Assembly (NCBI GenBank): GCA_947630525.1
Contig: CANRHW010000042.1
Span: 1 to 10,103, forward strand
Origin: an uncultured Clostridia bacterium
Lineage (GTDB): Bacteria; Bacillota; Clostridia; UMGS1883
DNA length: 10,103 nucleotides
Direction: 5' to 3'
Shown here: positions 1 through 6,602 of the stretch, piece by piece
Position numbering within the stretch: position 1 is the stretch's first letter
Layout: each line of letters starts with the position of its first letter
Notes under the pieces: model-generated
Seen by the model: the letters and a program-made list of their open reading frames with translations, nothing else
Told to the model about the DNA's origin: nothing
The model's database searches: none
Made by a program: the position numbers and the translations under genes

Positions 1-172
1 GCTCCTCCTTTTCCCCACAAAGCCTCACCGGCTTTGTGGGGGCCCCGTGACCCCATAAGAGACTATTTTTAAGCTCGTACCCGTTTGCTCCTCCTTTTCC
101 CCACAAAGCCTCACCGGCTTTGCGGGGGCCCCGTGACCCCATGAGAGACTTATTTTAGGCTCGTACCCATTT
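1..172. repeat. Two tandem copies of an 86-bp hairpin-bearing repeat
   Basis: Bases 1-86 and 87-172 align end to end without gaps and differ at only a few positions (for example T37 versus C123). Each unit starts GCTCCTCCTTTTCCCC and carries an inverted repeat, CCCCACAAAGCC - TCACC - GGCTTTGTGGGG, at 13-41 in unit 1. The matching stem in unit 2 (99-127) has one A-C mismatch. The first unit begins at the window edge, so the array may continue to the left. A diverged copy in the opposite orientation lies at about 3992-4068. No coding function is supported. Only about 30 bases separate the array from the first gene, so it probably lies in that gene's 5' region. Confidence 0.9.
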
Positions 173-203
173 AAGCAAGTACGCCAAATCTCAGTTTTAA
201 GAG

Positions 204-1379
204 ATGATACAAATGAAAAAACAAATAAAAATACCAAACAAATCCACGCTGGCGCTGATAATATTCTGCGCGGTATGCCTGTCGACGGCCGCGACCCTGC
301 TGGTAATGCAGTTGGCCTCCGGCTCGGATCAGGCCGTGGACGAGGCCGCCCAGCAGCCCCCGGCCCCCGTCACGATCGAGGTCGCCGCCGTGGGCGACAA
401 CCTTATGCATCTGCCGCTGATAAGAAGCGGCCTAACGGATTTGGGCTACAACTTTGACGGCTTTTACGAACACGTTGCGCCCTACCTTGCCGCCGCCGAC
501 CTTAAAGCAATAAATCAGGAGACCGTATTTATCGGCGATCCCTCGCGCTACAGCGGCTATCCAAGCTTCGGCGGGCCCACCGCAGTAGGCGAAAGCGTGG
601 TCAGGGCGGGCTTCAACGTTATAGAGCAGGCCTCGAACCACTCCTACGACATGGGCCGCGACGGCCTGACTGACACCATGACTTTTTGGAAATCCGAGCC
701 CGTTACCATGCTCGGCGTTAACGAGAGCCCCGAAGCCGCGCTGAGGATAGACAAATTTGAAAAGGACGGCTTCACGGTGGCCATGCTGAACTACACCTAC
801 AGTCTAAACGGCTACGTTTTGCCCGCAGGCAGCGAATATCTGGTGAATTTGCTGGACGAGGAAAACCGCCCGGCCATTGCCGCTCAGATAGCCAGGGCTA
901 AGAGCGAGAGCGACATGGTGATTGTTTTTCCCCACTGGGGCACCGAATACGACACCGAGCCCGACGACTATCAGCGGGATTGGCTCAAATTCTTTAACGA
1001 GAACGGAGTTGACATAATTATCGGCTCCCATCCGCACGTGCTTCAGCCCGTGGAGGAGTTCGTGGGCGAAACCGGGTATAAAACTCTGGTGTTTTACTCC
1101 CTTGGCAACTTCATCTCCAATCAAAGCTCCGTGGTAAAGGAGCTGGGCGGAATGGCCAGAGTCACTCTTGTGAAGGACGAGGCGGGCTGCCGGATAGATA
1201 AATATTCGCTGGAACCCTGCTTTACTCATGTTTCCGGCGGAAAATACACGGTCTATATGCTCAGGGACTACACCGACGAGCTGGCCCGTACCCATTCGAA
1301 ATACGGCGGCTCCCTCAGCACCGCCGACATCTGGAACAAGTTTTATGAAATAACCGGCGTTCAACAGCCGGCGGCGTAA
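204..1379 (+). CDS. CapA/PgsA-family (PGA_cap) metallophosphatase-like protein, membrane anchored
   Basis: A 391-aa protein of the CapA/PGA_cap family, a calcineurin-like phosphoesterase fold linked to poly-gamma-glutamate or capsule production. Residues about 14-38 form one hydrophobic segment after a Lys-rich start, so it is probably a signal anchor with the catalytic domain outside the cell. Family motifs appear in order: VGDNLMH (Asp65), INQETVF (N104-x-E106), ASNHSYDMG (N145, H146, D149), FPHWGTEY (H244), GSHPHVLQP (H276, H278) and YSLGNF. These fit the expected metal-binding set, so it is probably active. No capB or capC homologue is visible, so a role in poly-gamma-glutamate synthesis is only inherited from the family name; the substrate is unknown. 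Start choice is uncertain. ATG 213 (MKKQIK) sits 9 bases after a weak AAGAG, whereas ATG 204 has almost no ribosome binding site. The next gene is 80 bases downstream on the same strand and may be co-transcribed. Confidence 0.9.
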   Translation: MIQMKKQIKIPNKSTLALIIFCAVCLSTAATLLVMQLASGSDQAVDEAAQQPPAPVTIEVAAVGDNLMHLPLIRSGLTDLGYNFDGFYEHVAPYLAAADLKAINQETVFIGDPSRYSGYPSFGGPTAVGESVVRAGFNVIEQASNHSYDMGRDGLTDTMTFWKSEPVTMLGVNESPEAALRIDKFEKDGFTVAMLNYTYSLNGYVLPAGSEYLVNLLDEENRPAIAAQIARAKSESDMVIVFPHWGTEYDTEPDDYQRDWLKFFNENGVDIIIGSHPHVLQPVEEFVGETGYKTLVFYSLGNFISNQSSVVKELGGMARVTLVKDEAGCRIDKYSLEPCFTHVSGGKYTVYMLRDYTDELARTHSKYGGSLSTADIWNKFYEITGVQQPAA

Positions 1380-1443
1380 AAAAGTAATAGTTTATTCAAA
1401 ATTTTACGACAAAGCTGAAACAAAACCCGGTTATCATAGGTAT

Positions 1444-1455
1444 AAGGATGTGATG
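1444..1455 (+). promoter_or_regulatory. Strong ribosome binding site for the stalk/beta-helix protein
   Basis: AAGGATGTGATG closely matches the extended anti-16S complement (AAGGAGGTGATC) just ahead of ATG 1460, which fixes that start. In the 80-base gap between 1379 and 1460 I see no convincing -35/-10 pair. TATCAT at 1432-1437 is the only -10-like hexamer and has no well-spaced -35, so read-through from the upstream gene is possible. Confidence 0.65.
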
Positions 1456-1459
1456 AATT

Positions 1460-3670
1460 ATGAAGAAACCATTTAAACGGCTGCTTGCCGCCATAACCGC
1501 CTGCGCGGCCGGAGCGGCGGCCGTGCTGATAATTCAGGGCAGCGCCTACGACGGCAATGTGAGCGTTCAGCTCAACGGCCAGGAGCTTGTCTTTGCGCAG
1601 GCTCCAATCATTCAGAACGACACTACCCTTGTGCCGATGCGCACCATATTTGAAGCCCTGGGGATGGACGTGTCCTGGAACGAGGGCAACAGCTCGGTCA
1701 CGGCGGTCAAAAACGGCAAAAGCGTCTTTGTGACAGTGGGCAGCAAAAGCGCCGAAATAAACGGCCAGGCCGTTGAGCTGGCCGAAGCCCCGGTGATACT
1801 TAACGGCACCACCCTTGTGCCGCTTAGGGTAATAAGCGAGGCTATGGGCGTGGACGTGCAGTGGGACGAGGAAAATTACCGCGTCATCCTGACCGACGAG
1901 GACAAACCGGCGGACGACAGTTGGAAAGAGCTGACCGGCAATATAGACCTGACCGCCATGACGGTCAGCGGGCCGGGGCTTTCGGTCAGCGGCAAGACCG
2001 TAACGGTCAGCGGCCCCGGCGATTTCACGGTTACCGGCACGAACGGCGACGCCATGATAAAAGTGGCCGCCGACGGCAGAGTTAAGCTGCGGCTCAAGGG
2101 CGTTGACCTGACCAATACCGACGGCCCGGCCATATTCTTTGAGGACTGCGACAAGGGATATATCACCGTTTCCAAGAATACCGAAAACCGCCTTGCCGAC
2201 GGGGCGCAATACTCCGTTGACGCCAAGGGCACGGTGTTCAGCAACGACGACCTTGAAATACAGGGCGGCGGCAGCCTGACCGTAATATCCAATTACAATC
2301 ACGCCATTGTTTCCGACGACAAGCTAAAGATTGAGGAGGGCAGCCTTTCTCTGACGGCGGCGGGCGACGGTCTCCACGCCAACGACGGGATAGAGATATC
2401 CGGCGGCAGCATAAGCATAACCGCCAAGGGCGACGGCATACAGTCCGAGGGCTATGTTGACGTCACCGGCGGCAGCGTGGACATAACGACTACCGGGCAG
2501 GTGGCCCCCAGCTCCGGCGGCTTTGAGGGCTGGGGCGGCTTCGGCGGTCGCGGCGGACGTCAGGGCCGGGGCAATTTGCAGACCGCGGACGGTCAGCAGC
2601 AGCCTCAGTTGCCCGACGGTCAACAGTTCCGGCAGCCGGACGGGCAGCCCCCTATGGGCGAGCAGCCTCCTACGAACGGACAGCTTCCAATGGACGGGCA
2701 GCCTCAGCAGGATCGCCAGCCGGTACAAACCGCCGACGCGCAGCAAGCCGAGGAAACAGACTATCCCTCCACCAAAGGCATAAAAGCCGAGACTAACCTG
2801 CTCATACGCGGCGGAAGCCTTAATGTAAATTCCGCAGACCACTGCCTGCACAGCGCCGGAATAATATATGTCAACGGCGGCACGATGGAGCTCGCCTCTC
2901 AGGCGGGCAAGGGCATGTCCGCCCACGCGGGGCTCAACATTGACGGCGGCAACATAAACGTTACCAAGAGCACCGAGGGTCTTGAAAGCAAGGGCCGCTT
3001 TGTGATCAACGGCGGCAGCGTCAGCGTGACCGCCAGCGACGACGGTCTGAACGCGGGCGGCACCAACGGCAGGGACGCCGCTCCCGGCAGCGGTCACGAC
3101 CTGTATATCAACGGCGGCTTTATCTTTGTGGACGCTGCCGGCGACGGGCTTGACGCCAACGGAGCGCTGTATATGTGCGGCGGCACGGCCGTGGTCAACG
3201 GCCCCACTAACAGCGGCAACGGCGCTCTTGACAGCGGCGGCAGCATCGTAGCCAGGGGCGGCACCCTCGTGGCCTCCGGCTCCAGCGGCATGGCCGAATA
3301 TCCCCGCGGCCAGGAATGCACTCAAAATACGGTGGCCTACAGCTTGCAGTCAGTGGCGGCCGGAGATATACTCCGCATTGAGGACGCCGACGGCAACGAG
3401 GTATTGACATATACCTCCTCAAAGCCCTATCAAAATATTGTATTTTCTTCGCCCCTGCTTGAACGGGGCAAGGAGTACCGCATCTATACCGGCGGCAGCT
3501 ATGAGGGCGGCTCATCCGCCGGCGGCATAATGACCGGCGGCAGCTATAGCGGCGGAACCCTGGCCGAGACCTTTACGGCGGACGATACGACTACGGTCAT
3601 CGGCGGCGGACAGGGCTTCGGCGGCTGGGGCGGCTTCGGCGGCCACGGCGGCGGCCGGTTCGGTATGTAA
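1460..3670 (+). CDS. Secreted stalk-domain protein with Cthe_2159-like carbohydrate-binding beta-helix
   Basis: A 736-aa exported protein. Residues 1-29 are a signal peptide (KKPFKR, hydrophobic core, likely cut near GSA). Residues about 33-145 are two copies of the copper-amine-oxidase N-terminal-like 'stalk' motif (TTLVPMRTIFEALGMDVSW and TTLVPLRVISEAMGVDVQW), common on clostridial surface proteins. Residues about 155-345 and 433-610 are repeated right-handed beta-helix rungs (GDGLHAND-GIEISGGSISI and similar), matching the Cthe_2159/DUF4353 family, whose founder binds plant polysaccharide. Residues about 349-432 are a Gly-rich then Pro/Gln/Asp-rich low-complexity insert (PDGQQ, PPMGEQPP) between the helix halves. 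The C-terminal module (YSLQSVAAGDILRIEDADGNE, then YTGGSYEGG) and a Gly/Trp/Phe-rich tail ending GGRFGM are typical of the family. A 20-base identity (2528-2547 and 3623-3642) encodes the shared GWGGFGG motif. Adhesion or carbohydrate binding is inferred; no catalytic residues are recognised. Confidence 0.88.
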   Translation: MKKPFKRLLAAITACAAGAAAVLIIQGSAYDGNVSVQLNGQELVFAQAPIIQNDTTLVPMRTIFEALGMDVSWNEGNSSVTAVKNGKSVFVTVGSKSAEINGQAVELAEAPVILNGTTLVPLRVISEAMGVDVQWDEENYRVILTDEDKPADDSWKELTGNIDLTAMTVSGPGLSVSGKTVTVSGPGDFTVTGTNGDAMIKVAADGRVKLRLKGVDLTNTDGPAIFFEDCDKGYITVSKNTENRLADGAQYSVDAKGTVFSNDDLEIQGGGSLTVISNYNHAIVSDDKLKIEEGSLSLTAAGDGLHANDGIEISGGSISITAKGDGIQSEGYVDVTGGSVDITTTGQVAPSSGGFEGWGGFGGRGGRQGRGNLQTADGQQQPQLPDGQQFRQPDGQPPMGEQPPTNGQLPMDGQPQQDRQPVQTADAQQAEETDYPSTKGIKAETNLLIRGGSLNVNSADHCLHSAGIIYVNGGTMELASQAGKGMSAHAGLNIDGGNINVTKSTEGLESKGRFVINGGSVSVTASDDGLNAGGTNGRDAAPGSGHDLYINGGFIFVDAAGDGLDANGALYMCGGTAVVNGPTNSGNGALDSGGSIVARGGTLVASGSSGMAEYPRGQECTQNTVAYSLQSVAAGDILRIEDADGNEVLTYTSSKPYQNIVFSSPLLERGKEYRIYTGGSYEGGSSAGGIMTGGSYSGGTLAETFTADDTTTVIGGGQGFGGWGGFGGHGGGRFGM

Positions 3671-3709
3671 CCTGGATGCGCGGGGGAACCCCTGAACAAT
3701 AAGGAAAGC

Positions 3710-3772
3710 TCGAAAGGGAACTCCCTTTCGATAGAAAACATAACATCCCGGGGCGTGTACCCGGGATGTTAT
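3710..3772. terminator. Two consecutive hairpins after the stalk/beta-helix gene, possible terminator
   Basis: The first hairpin pairs TCGAAAGGGA (3710-3719) with TCCCTTTCGA (3722-3731). The second is a perfect 13-bp stem, ATAACATCCCGGG (3740-3752) with CCCGGGATGTTAT (3760-3772), around a 7-base loop. Neither is followed by a T-run, so ordinary intrinsic termination is doubtful. They could instead protect the mRNA 3' end or bind a protein. They start 40 bases after the stop codon and are the only termination-like structures before the repeat region. Confidence 0.5.
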
Positions 3773-3807
3773 AGATTGTCGACAAAGTCAATTTCTTTGT
3801 ACGGATT

Positions 3808-3948
3808 CCGTAGGGGCGCGCATTGCGCGTCCGCTTACACAAATTTACGGTAATATTTATACGATTTTGTAAACATACTTGTCGTAATAAAGTTCTCAAT
3901 CGCTACCGTAAACGTTTGATGGCGGACGGCCAATGGCCGCCCCTACGG
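3808..3948. mobile_element. 141-bp MITE-like element with 27-bp terminal inverted repeats
   Basis: The left end (3808-3834) and the reverse complement of the right end (3922-3948) match at 23 of 27 positions: CCGTAGGGGCG, a small hairpin, then CGTCCGC. The four differences fall inside the small hairpin and compensate each other: GCGC-ATT-GCGC on the left, GGCC-ATT-GGCC on the right. A second inner inverted repeat, TTTACGGTA (3844-3852) with TACCGTAAA (3904-3912), continues the pairing. The interior is AT-rich and non-coding. I see no clear target-site duplication and no transposase, so mobility is inferred from structure only. It could also be a REP/REPIN-like pair. Confidence 0.7.
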
Positions 3949-3991
3949 TACCAAGGCTACGTAAAATCAATGATGGAACGGAACGTTCCCG

Positions 3992-4068
3992 GAGGGGGTT
4001 CACGCCGGAGACCAGGGGCCCCCGCAAAACGGCGAAGCCGATTTTGTGGGGAAAAGGGGTCGCAGCAA
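3992..4068 (-). repeat. Diverged inverted copy of the 86-bp repeat
   Basis: Read on the minus strand, this begins TTGCTGCGACCCCTTTTCCCC, parallels unit 1 (TTGCTCCTCCTTTTCCCC), continues with CACAAA, and later reaches CGGGGGCCCC and GTGAACCCC, as in the repeat at 1-172. The hairpin loop is replaced: here CCCCGCAAAACGGC pairs with GCCGATTTTGTGGGG around GAA. About ten extra bases separate the GGGGCCCC and GTGA blocks. It is therefore a dispersed family member rather than a recent duplicate. Confidence 0.65.
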
Positions 4069-4122
4069 GGCAAGCCAGGTTTAGATTTTTTAAATTTAAA
4101 CCTGCGATACCGAGCTTGCGAC
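4059..4122. repeat. Imperfect long hairpin downstream of the small minus-strand gene
   Basis: An AT-rich inner stem pairs 4077-4088 (AGGTTTAGATTT) with 4092-4103 (AAATTTAAACCT) over 12 positions with one G-T wobble and a 3-base loop. An outer GTCGCA (4059-4064) pairs with TGCGAC (4117-4122) across an internal loop. There is no T-run on either side. It could be the 3' structure of the minus-strand gene or a relic of a repeat. The rest of the 475-base gene-free stretch (3671-4145) shows no credible open frame. Confidence 0.5.
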
Positions 4123-4145
4123 GACGCGGTTCCCCCGACGATTTT

Positions 4146-4376
4146 TTACGACACTTTTTTCCGCGCTAACCTGAGCAGGCGGCGGTATTCGTCCTCGGCC
4201 GATTTGAGCCGTTTAGCGTAGTCCGCCACGGACTTTTCGTCCCGAGCGCCCAGGATTGATGCCTGGAGGTTGCCTATCTCCGTCCGCATGGAGCTCAGCC
4301 GCTCGTCAAGGCTCCAAGTGCCGTATTGCAAATCGCGCAGGCGGGCCATTATGTTTTTAATAAAATCTTTTTCCAT
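4146..4376 (-). CDS. Small hypothetical helical protein, divergent from ligA
   Basis: A 76-aa protein of unknown family. It starts MEKDFIKNIMARL, is charged and almost free of Pro and Gly in its second half, and ends in a basic stretch (YRRLLRLARKKVS). The spacing of Leu, Ile, Met and Val suggests a helical bundle or short coiled coil. It has no signal peptide, membrane segment or Cys motif. I chose ATG 4374-4376 because GGGAG (4386-4390 on the plus strand, read in reverse) is then 9 bases away. The in-frame ATG at 4380-4382, two codons earlier, would be only 3 bases from that site. It is transcribed away from ligA through a short AT-rich intergenic region. The good ribosome binding site and non-repetitive protein make it likely real, but no function can be assigned. 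Confidence 0.65.
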   Translation of the reverse strand: MEKDFIKNIMARLRDLQYGTWSLDERLSSMRTEIGNLQASILGARDEKSVADYAKRLKSAEDEYRRLLRLARKKVS

Positions 4377-4402
4377 GCCCATCTTCTCCCGTCATAATAT
4401 TT

Positions 4403-4431
4403 TATATTAAATTGTATTTGCCAAAGTGTAA
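4403..4431 (-). promoter_or_regulatory. Possible promoter for the small minus-strand gene
   Basis: On the minus strand, TTACAC (4431-4426) and AATATA (4408-4403) are 17 bases apart in a very AT-rich stretch, which would start transcription just before the ribosome binding site at 4390. The hexamers are imperfect, and other alignments in the same AT-rich run are possible. Confidence 0.3.
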
Positions 4432-4439
4432 CTTTATGC

Positions 4440-4468
4440 TTGCAAAAAAAACCGCTTTCGGGTATAAT
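4440..4468 (+). promoter_or_regulatory. Sigma-A type promoter of ligA
   Basis: TTGCAA (4440-4445) and a perfect TATAAT (4463-4468) are separated by 17 bases. Transcription would start near 4475, only a few bases before or within the ribosome binding site GAGGTG (4475-4480). This rules out translation from the upstream in-frame ATG at 4412 and supports the GTG start at 4487. Confidence 0.8.
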
Positions 4469-4486
4469 ATAACCGAGGTGTTTAAA

Positions 4487-6460
4487 GTGGATATAAATGA
4501 ACTCAGAGATATAATAAATTACCACAGCCGCAAGTATTACACCGAGGACGAGCCCGAAATATCGGACTTCGAGTATGACGCGCTGATGAACGAGCTCAAA
4601 CGCATGGAGGCCGAAAATCCCGAGCTTATAACGCCCGACTCGCCCACGCAGCGGGTCGGCGGGGCTATACTTGAGGGGTTTGAAGAAGTGACGCACCTAG
4701 TGCCCATGCAGAGCCTGAACGACGTTTTCAGCCGCGAAGAGGTAATGGACTTCGGCCGCCGGGTCGCCGCCGCCGTTGAAAATCCAAAGTACGTCACCGA
4801 GCTGAAAATAGACGGGCTCAGCGTGTCGCTGGAATACCGGGACGGGGTGTTCTTCCGGGGAAGCACAAGGGGCGACGGAGTTGTGGGCGAGGACGTGACC
4901 GAAAATCTGCGCACGGTGCGTTCCATTCCGCTCAAACTGGCCGAGCCGATCCCCTATCTGGAGGTGCGGGGCGAGGTGTTCATGCCCCACAAAAGCTTTG
5001 AGCGGCTCAACCGTATGCAGGAGGAGAGGGAGCAGAGGCCTTTTAAAAATCCCCGCAACGCCGCCGCCGGCAGCCTGCGCCAGCTTGACAGCCGCATCGC
5101 CGCCGAACGCGGATTGGACATCTTCGTTTTTAACATTCAGCAGATAGAGGGCCGCCAGGTCAGCACCCACAGCGAGGGCATTGCGCTGCTGGCGGAGCTG
5201 GGCTTCAAGACCATACCCATAAAACAGGTCTTTGACACCATAGAGGAGGCCTTCGACGAGGTGCTGCGCATCGGCGAAAGCCGGGGCGAGCTGGATTTCG
5301 ACATAGACGGCGCCGTAATAAAGGTAAATTCCCTGGCCCAGCGGGAGGCGCTGGGCAGTACGGCCAAATGCCCGCGCTGGGCCGCGGCCTATAAGTTCCC
5401 GCCGGAGAAAAAAGAGACAAAGCTGCTGGACATAACCGTACAGGTGGGGCGCACCGGGGTGCTGACGCCCAACGCCGTACTGGAGCCGGTGCGCCTTGCG
5501 GGGACGACGGTCTCCCGGGCGACGCTGCACAATATAGATTATATCCACGAAAAAGATATACGCATCGGCGACACGGTGACGGTTCAAAAAGCCGGCGACA
5601 TTATCCCCGAAGTGCTCGACGTGGCTAAAGACAGGCGCACCGGGGAGGAGCGGGTGTTCGAGATGCCGGCCTTTTGCCCGGTATGCGGGGCCGCCGCCGT
5701 CCGAGAGGATGGCGAAGCCGCCGTCCGCTGCACCGGGGGCGAATGTCCGGCGCAGTTGGCGAGAATAATCATCCACTACACCGGCCGCGACGCCATGGAC
5801 ATAGAGGGCCTCGGCCCGGCGTTGGTGAACAGGCTGCTTGACGAGGGGCTCATTCACAGCGTCGCCGACCTGTATTCCCTCAAAGCCGAGCAGCTTGAAA
5901 GCCTTGAAAAAATGGGCAAAAGGAGCGCCGCCAAGCTGGTGGCCGCCATTGAACGCTCCAAGGAGCGGGATTTGGGCAATCTGCTGTTCGCCCTCGGCAT
6001 ACGCCATGTGGGCGGCAGGGGCGGGCGGCAGCTCGCGCAGCGGTTCCGAACGCTTGACAATCTGATAAACGCCAGCGCGGAGGAGATTGCCGCCGTAGAG
6101 GATATGGGCGATATTACCGCCGCCAGTGTAAAAAATTATTTTGCTCAGGCCCAAAACATGGACATCGTAGAGGGGCTGCGCCGGGCGGGAGTCAACTTTG
6201 AGTGCCGAGAGGCCGCGCCCGCCGAGGGCCGCCTGACCGGCAAGACCTTTGTGCTGACCGGCGCCCTGCCCACCCTCAAACGGGCCGACGCGGCCGCCCT
6301 TATCGAAAAGCAGGGGGGCAAGGTCTCCGGCTCGGTCAGCAAAAAGACCGACTACGTTGTGGCCGGCGAGGAGGCCGGCAGCAAGCTGGACAAGGCCAAC
6401 GCTCTGGGCATAACCGTTATCGGGGAAAAAGAGCTCTTGGAATTAATAGAGCGGCCGTGA
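4487..6460 (+). CDS. ligA: NAD+-dependent DNA ligase LigA
   Basis: Seals nicks in DNA during replication and repair using NAD+. All domains of the 657-aa protein are present in order. The Ia domain has YYTEDEPEISDFEYD. The adenylation domain has ELKIDG, giving the AMP-accepting Lys107, plus RGSTRGDGVVGEDVTENLRT and PFKNPRNAAAGSLRQLD. The OB-fold has VGRTGVLTPNAVLEPV, followed by a four-Cys zinc finger (C397, C400, C415, C420), helix-hairpin-helix repeats (MDIEGLGPALVNRLL, LGIRHVGGRGG) and a C-terminal BRCT domain from about residue 580. Length is close to the family norm (E. coli LigA is 671 aa). The start is GTG 4487, with GAGGTG six bases upstream; the same frame is open back to ATG 4412 but that lies upstream of the promoter. 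The TGA stop (6458-6460) lies inside the left end of an inverted-repeat element. pcrA and gatCAB, frequent ligA neighbours in Bacillota, are not seen next to it. Confidence 0.98.
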   Translation: MDINELRDIINYHSRKYYTEDEPEISDFEYDALMNELKRMEAENPELITPDSPTQRVGGAILEGFEEVTHLVPMQSLNDVFSREEVMDFGRRVAAAVENPKYVTELKIDGLSVSLEYRDGVFFRGSTRGDGVVGEDVTENLRTVRSIPLKLAEPIPYLEVRGEVFMPHKSFERLNRMQEEREQRPFKNPRNAAAGSLRQLDSRIAAERGLDIFVFNIQQIEGRQVSTHSEGIALLAELGFKTIPIKQVFDTIEEAFDEVLRIGESRGELDFDIDGAVIKVNSLAQREALGSTAKCPRWAAAYKFPPEKKETKLLDITVQVGRTGVLTPNAVLEPVRLAGTTVSRATLHNIDYIHEKDIRIGDTVTVQKAGDIIPEVLDVAKDRRTGEERVFEMPAFCPVCGAAAVREDGEAAVRCTGGECPAQLARIIIHYTGRDAMDIEGLGPALVNRLLDEGLIHSVADLYSLKAEQLESLEKMGKRSAAKLVAAIERSKERDLGNLLFALGIRHVGGRGGRQLAQRFRTLDNLINASAEEIAAVEDMGDITAASVKNYFAQAQNMDIVEGLRRAGVNFECREAAPAEGRLTGKTFVLTGALPTLKRADAAALIEKQGGKVSGSVSKKTDYVVAGEEAGSKLDKANALGITVIGEKELLELIERP

Positions 6461-6554
6461 AAAAATGGCGCAGATCGTTCAAGGGCTGAAATCCTTTATT
6501 TAAGGCAAATGTGTGCGTAATATAGTTGTTAAGCAAAAACAAAATAATTAATGT

Positions 6555-6590
6555 AGAAAATTCGCCCTTACGAGCGAATTTTCTCATTTT
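6555..6590 (+). terminator. Terminator-like hairpin after ligA
   Basis: AGAAAATTCGC (6555-6565) pairs perfectly with GCGAATTTTCT (6574-6584) over 11 bp around an 8-base loop, followed by CATTTTAT. The 3' arm itself ends in TTTTCT, so it could terminate ligA transcripts about 100 bases after the stop. It is internal to the inverted-repeat element and corresponds in position to the stronger terminator in the htpG copy. Confidence 0.6.
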
Positions 6591-6602
6591 ATGCCCTTGA
6601 AC

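Noticed and set aside
1..172. CRISPR array from the repeats at the left edge
   Set aside because: The 86-bp units are contiguous with no unique spacers, and there are no cas genes.
1493..1508. Lipoprotein signal (I-T-A-C) in the stalk/beta-helix protein
   Set aside because: The Cys lies in the middle of the hydrophobic segment, with the hydrophobic run continuing after it. An ordinary signal peptide ending near residue 29 fits better.
1361..2302. Long open frame on the minus strand opposite the stalk/beta-helix gene (a similar one lies at 2324-3325)
   Set aside because: It is antisense to a clearly coding gene with recognised domains, has no family resemblance, and is explained by the regular GC-rich codon pattern of the + strand gene.
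3823..4221. Open frames of 78 and 132 codons on the + strand in the gap after the stalk/beta-helix gene
   Set aside because: They run through the MITE-like element and repeat copy, are Arg/Pro-rich, and have no ribosome binding site or homology. They are chance frames in repeats.
4697..6154. 485-codon open frame on the minus strand opposite ligA
   Set aside because: ligA is unmistakable in this interval, and the antisense translation shows no domain and low-quality, Ala/Gly/His-rich composition.
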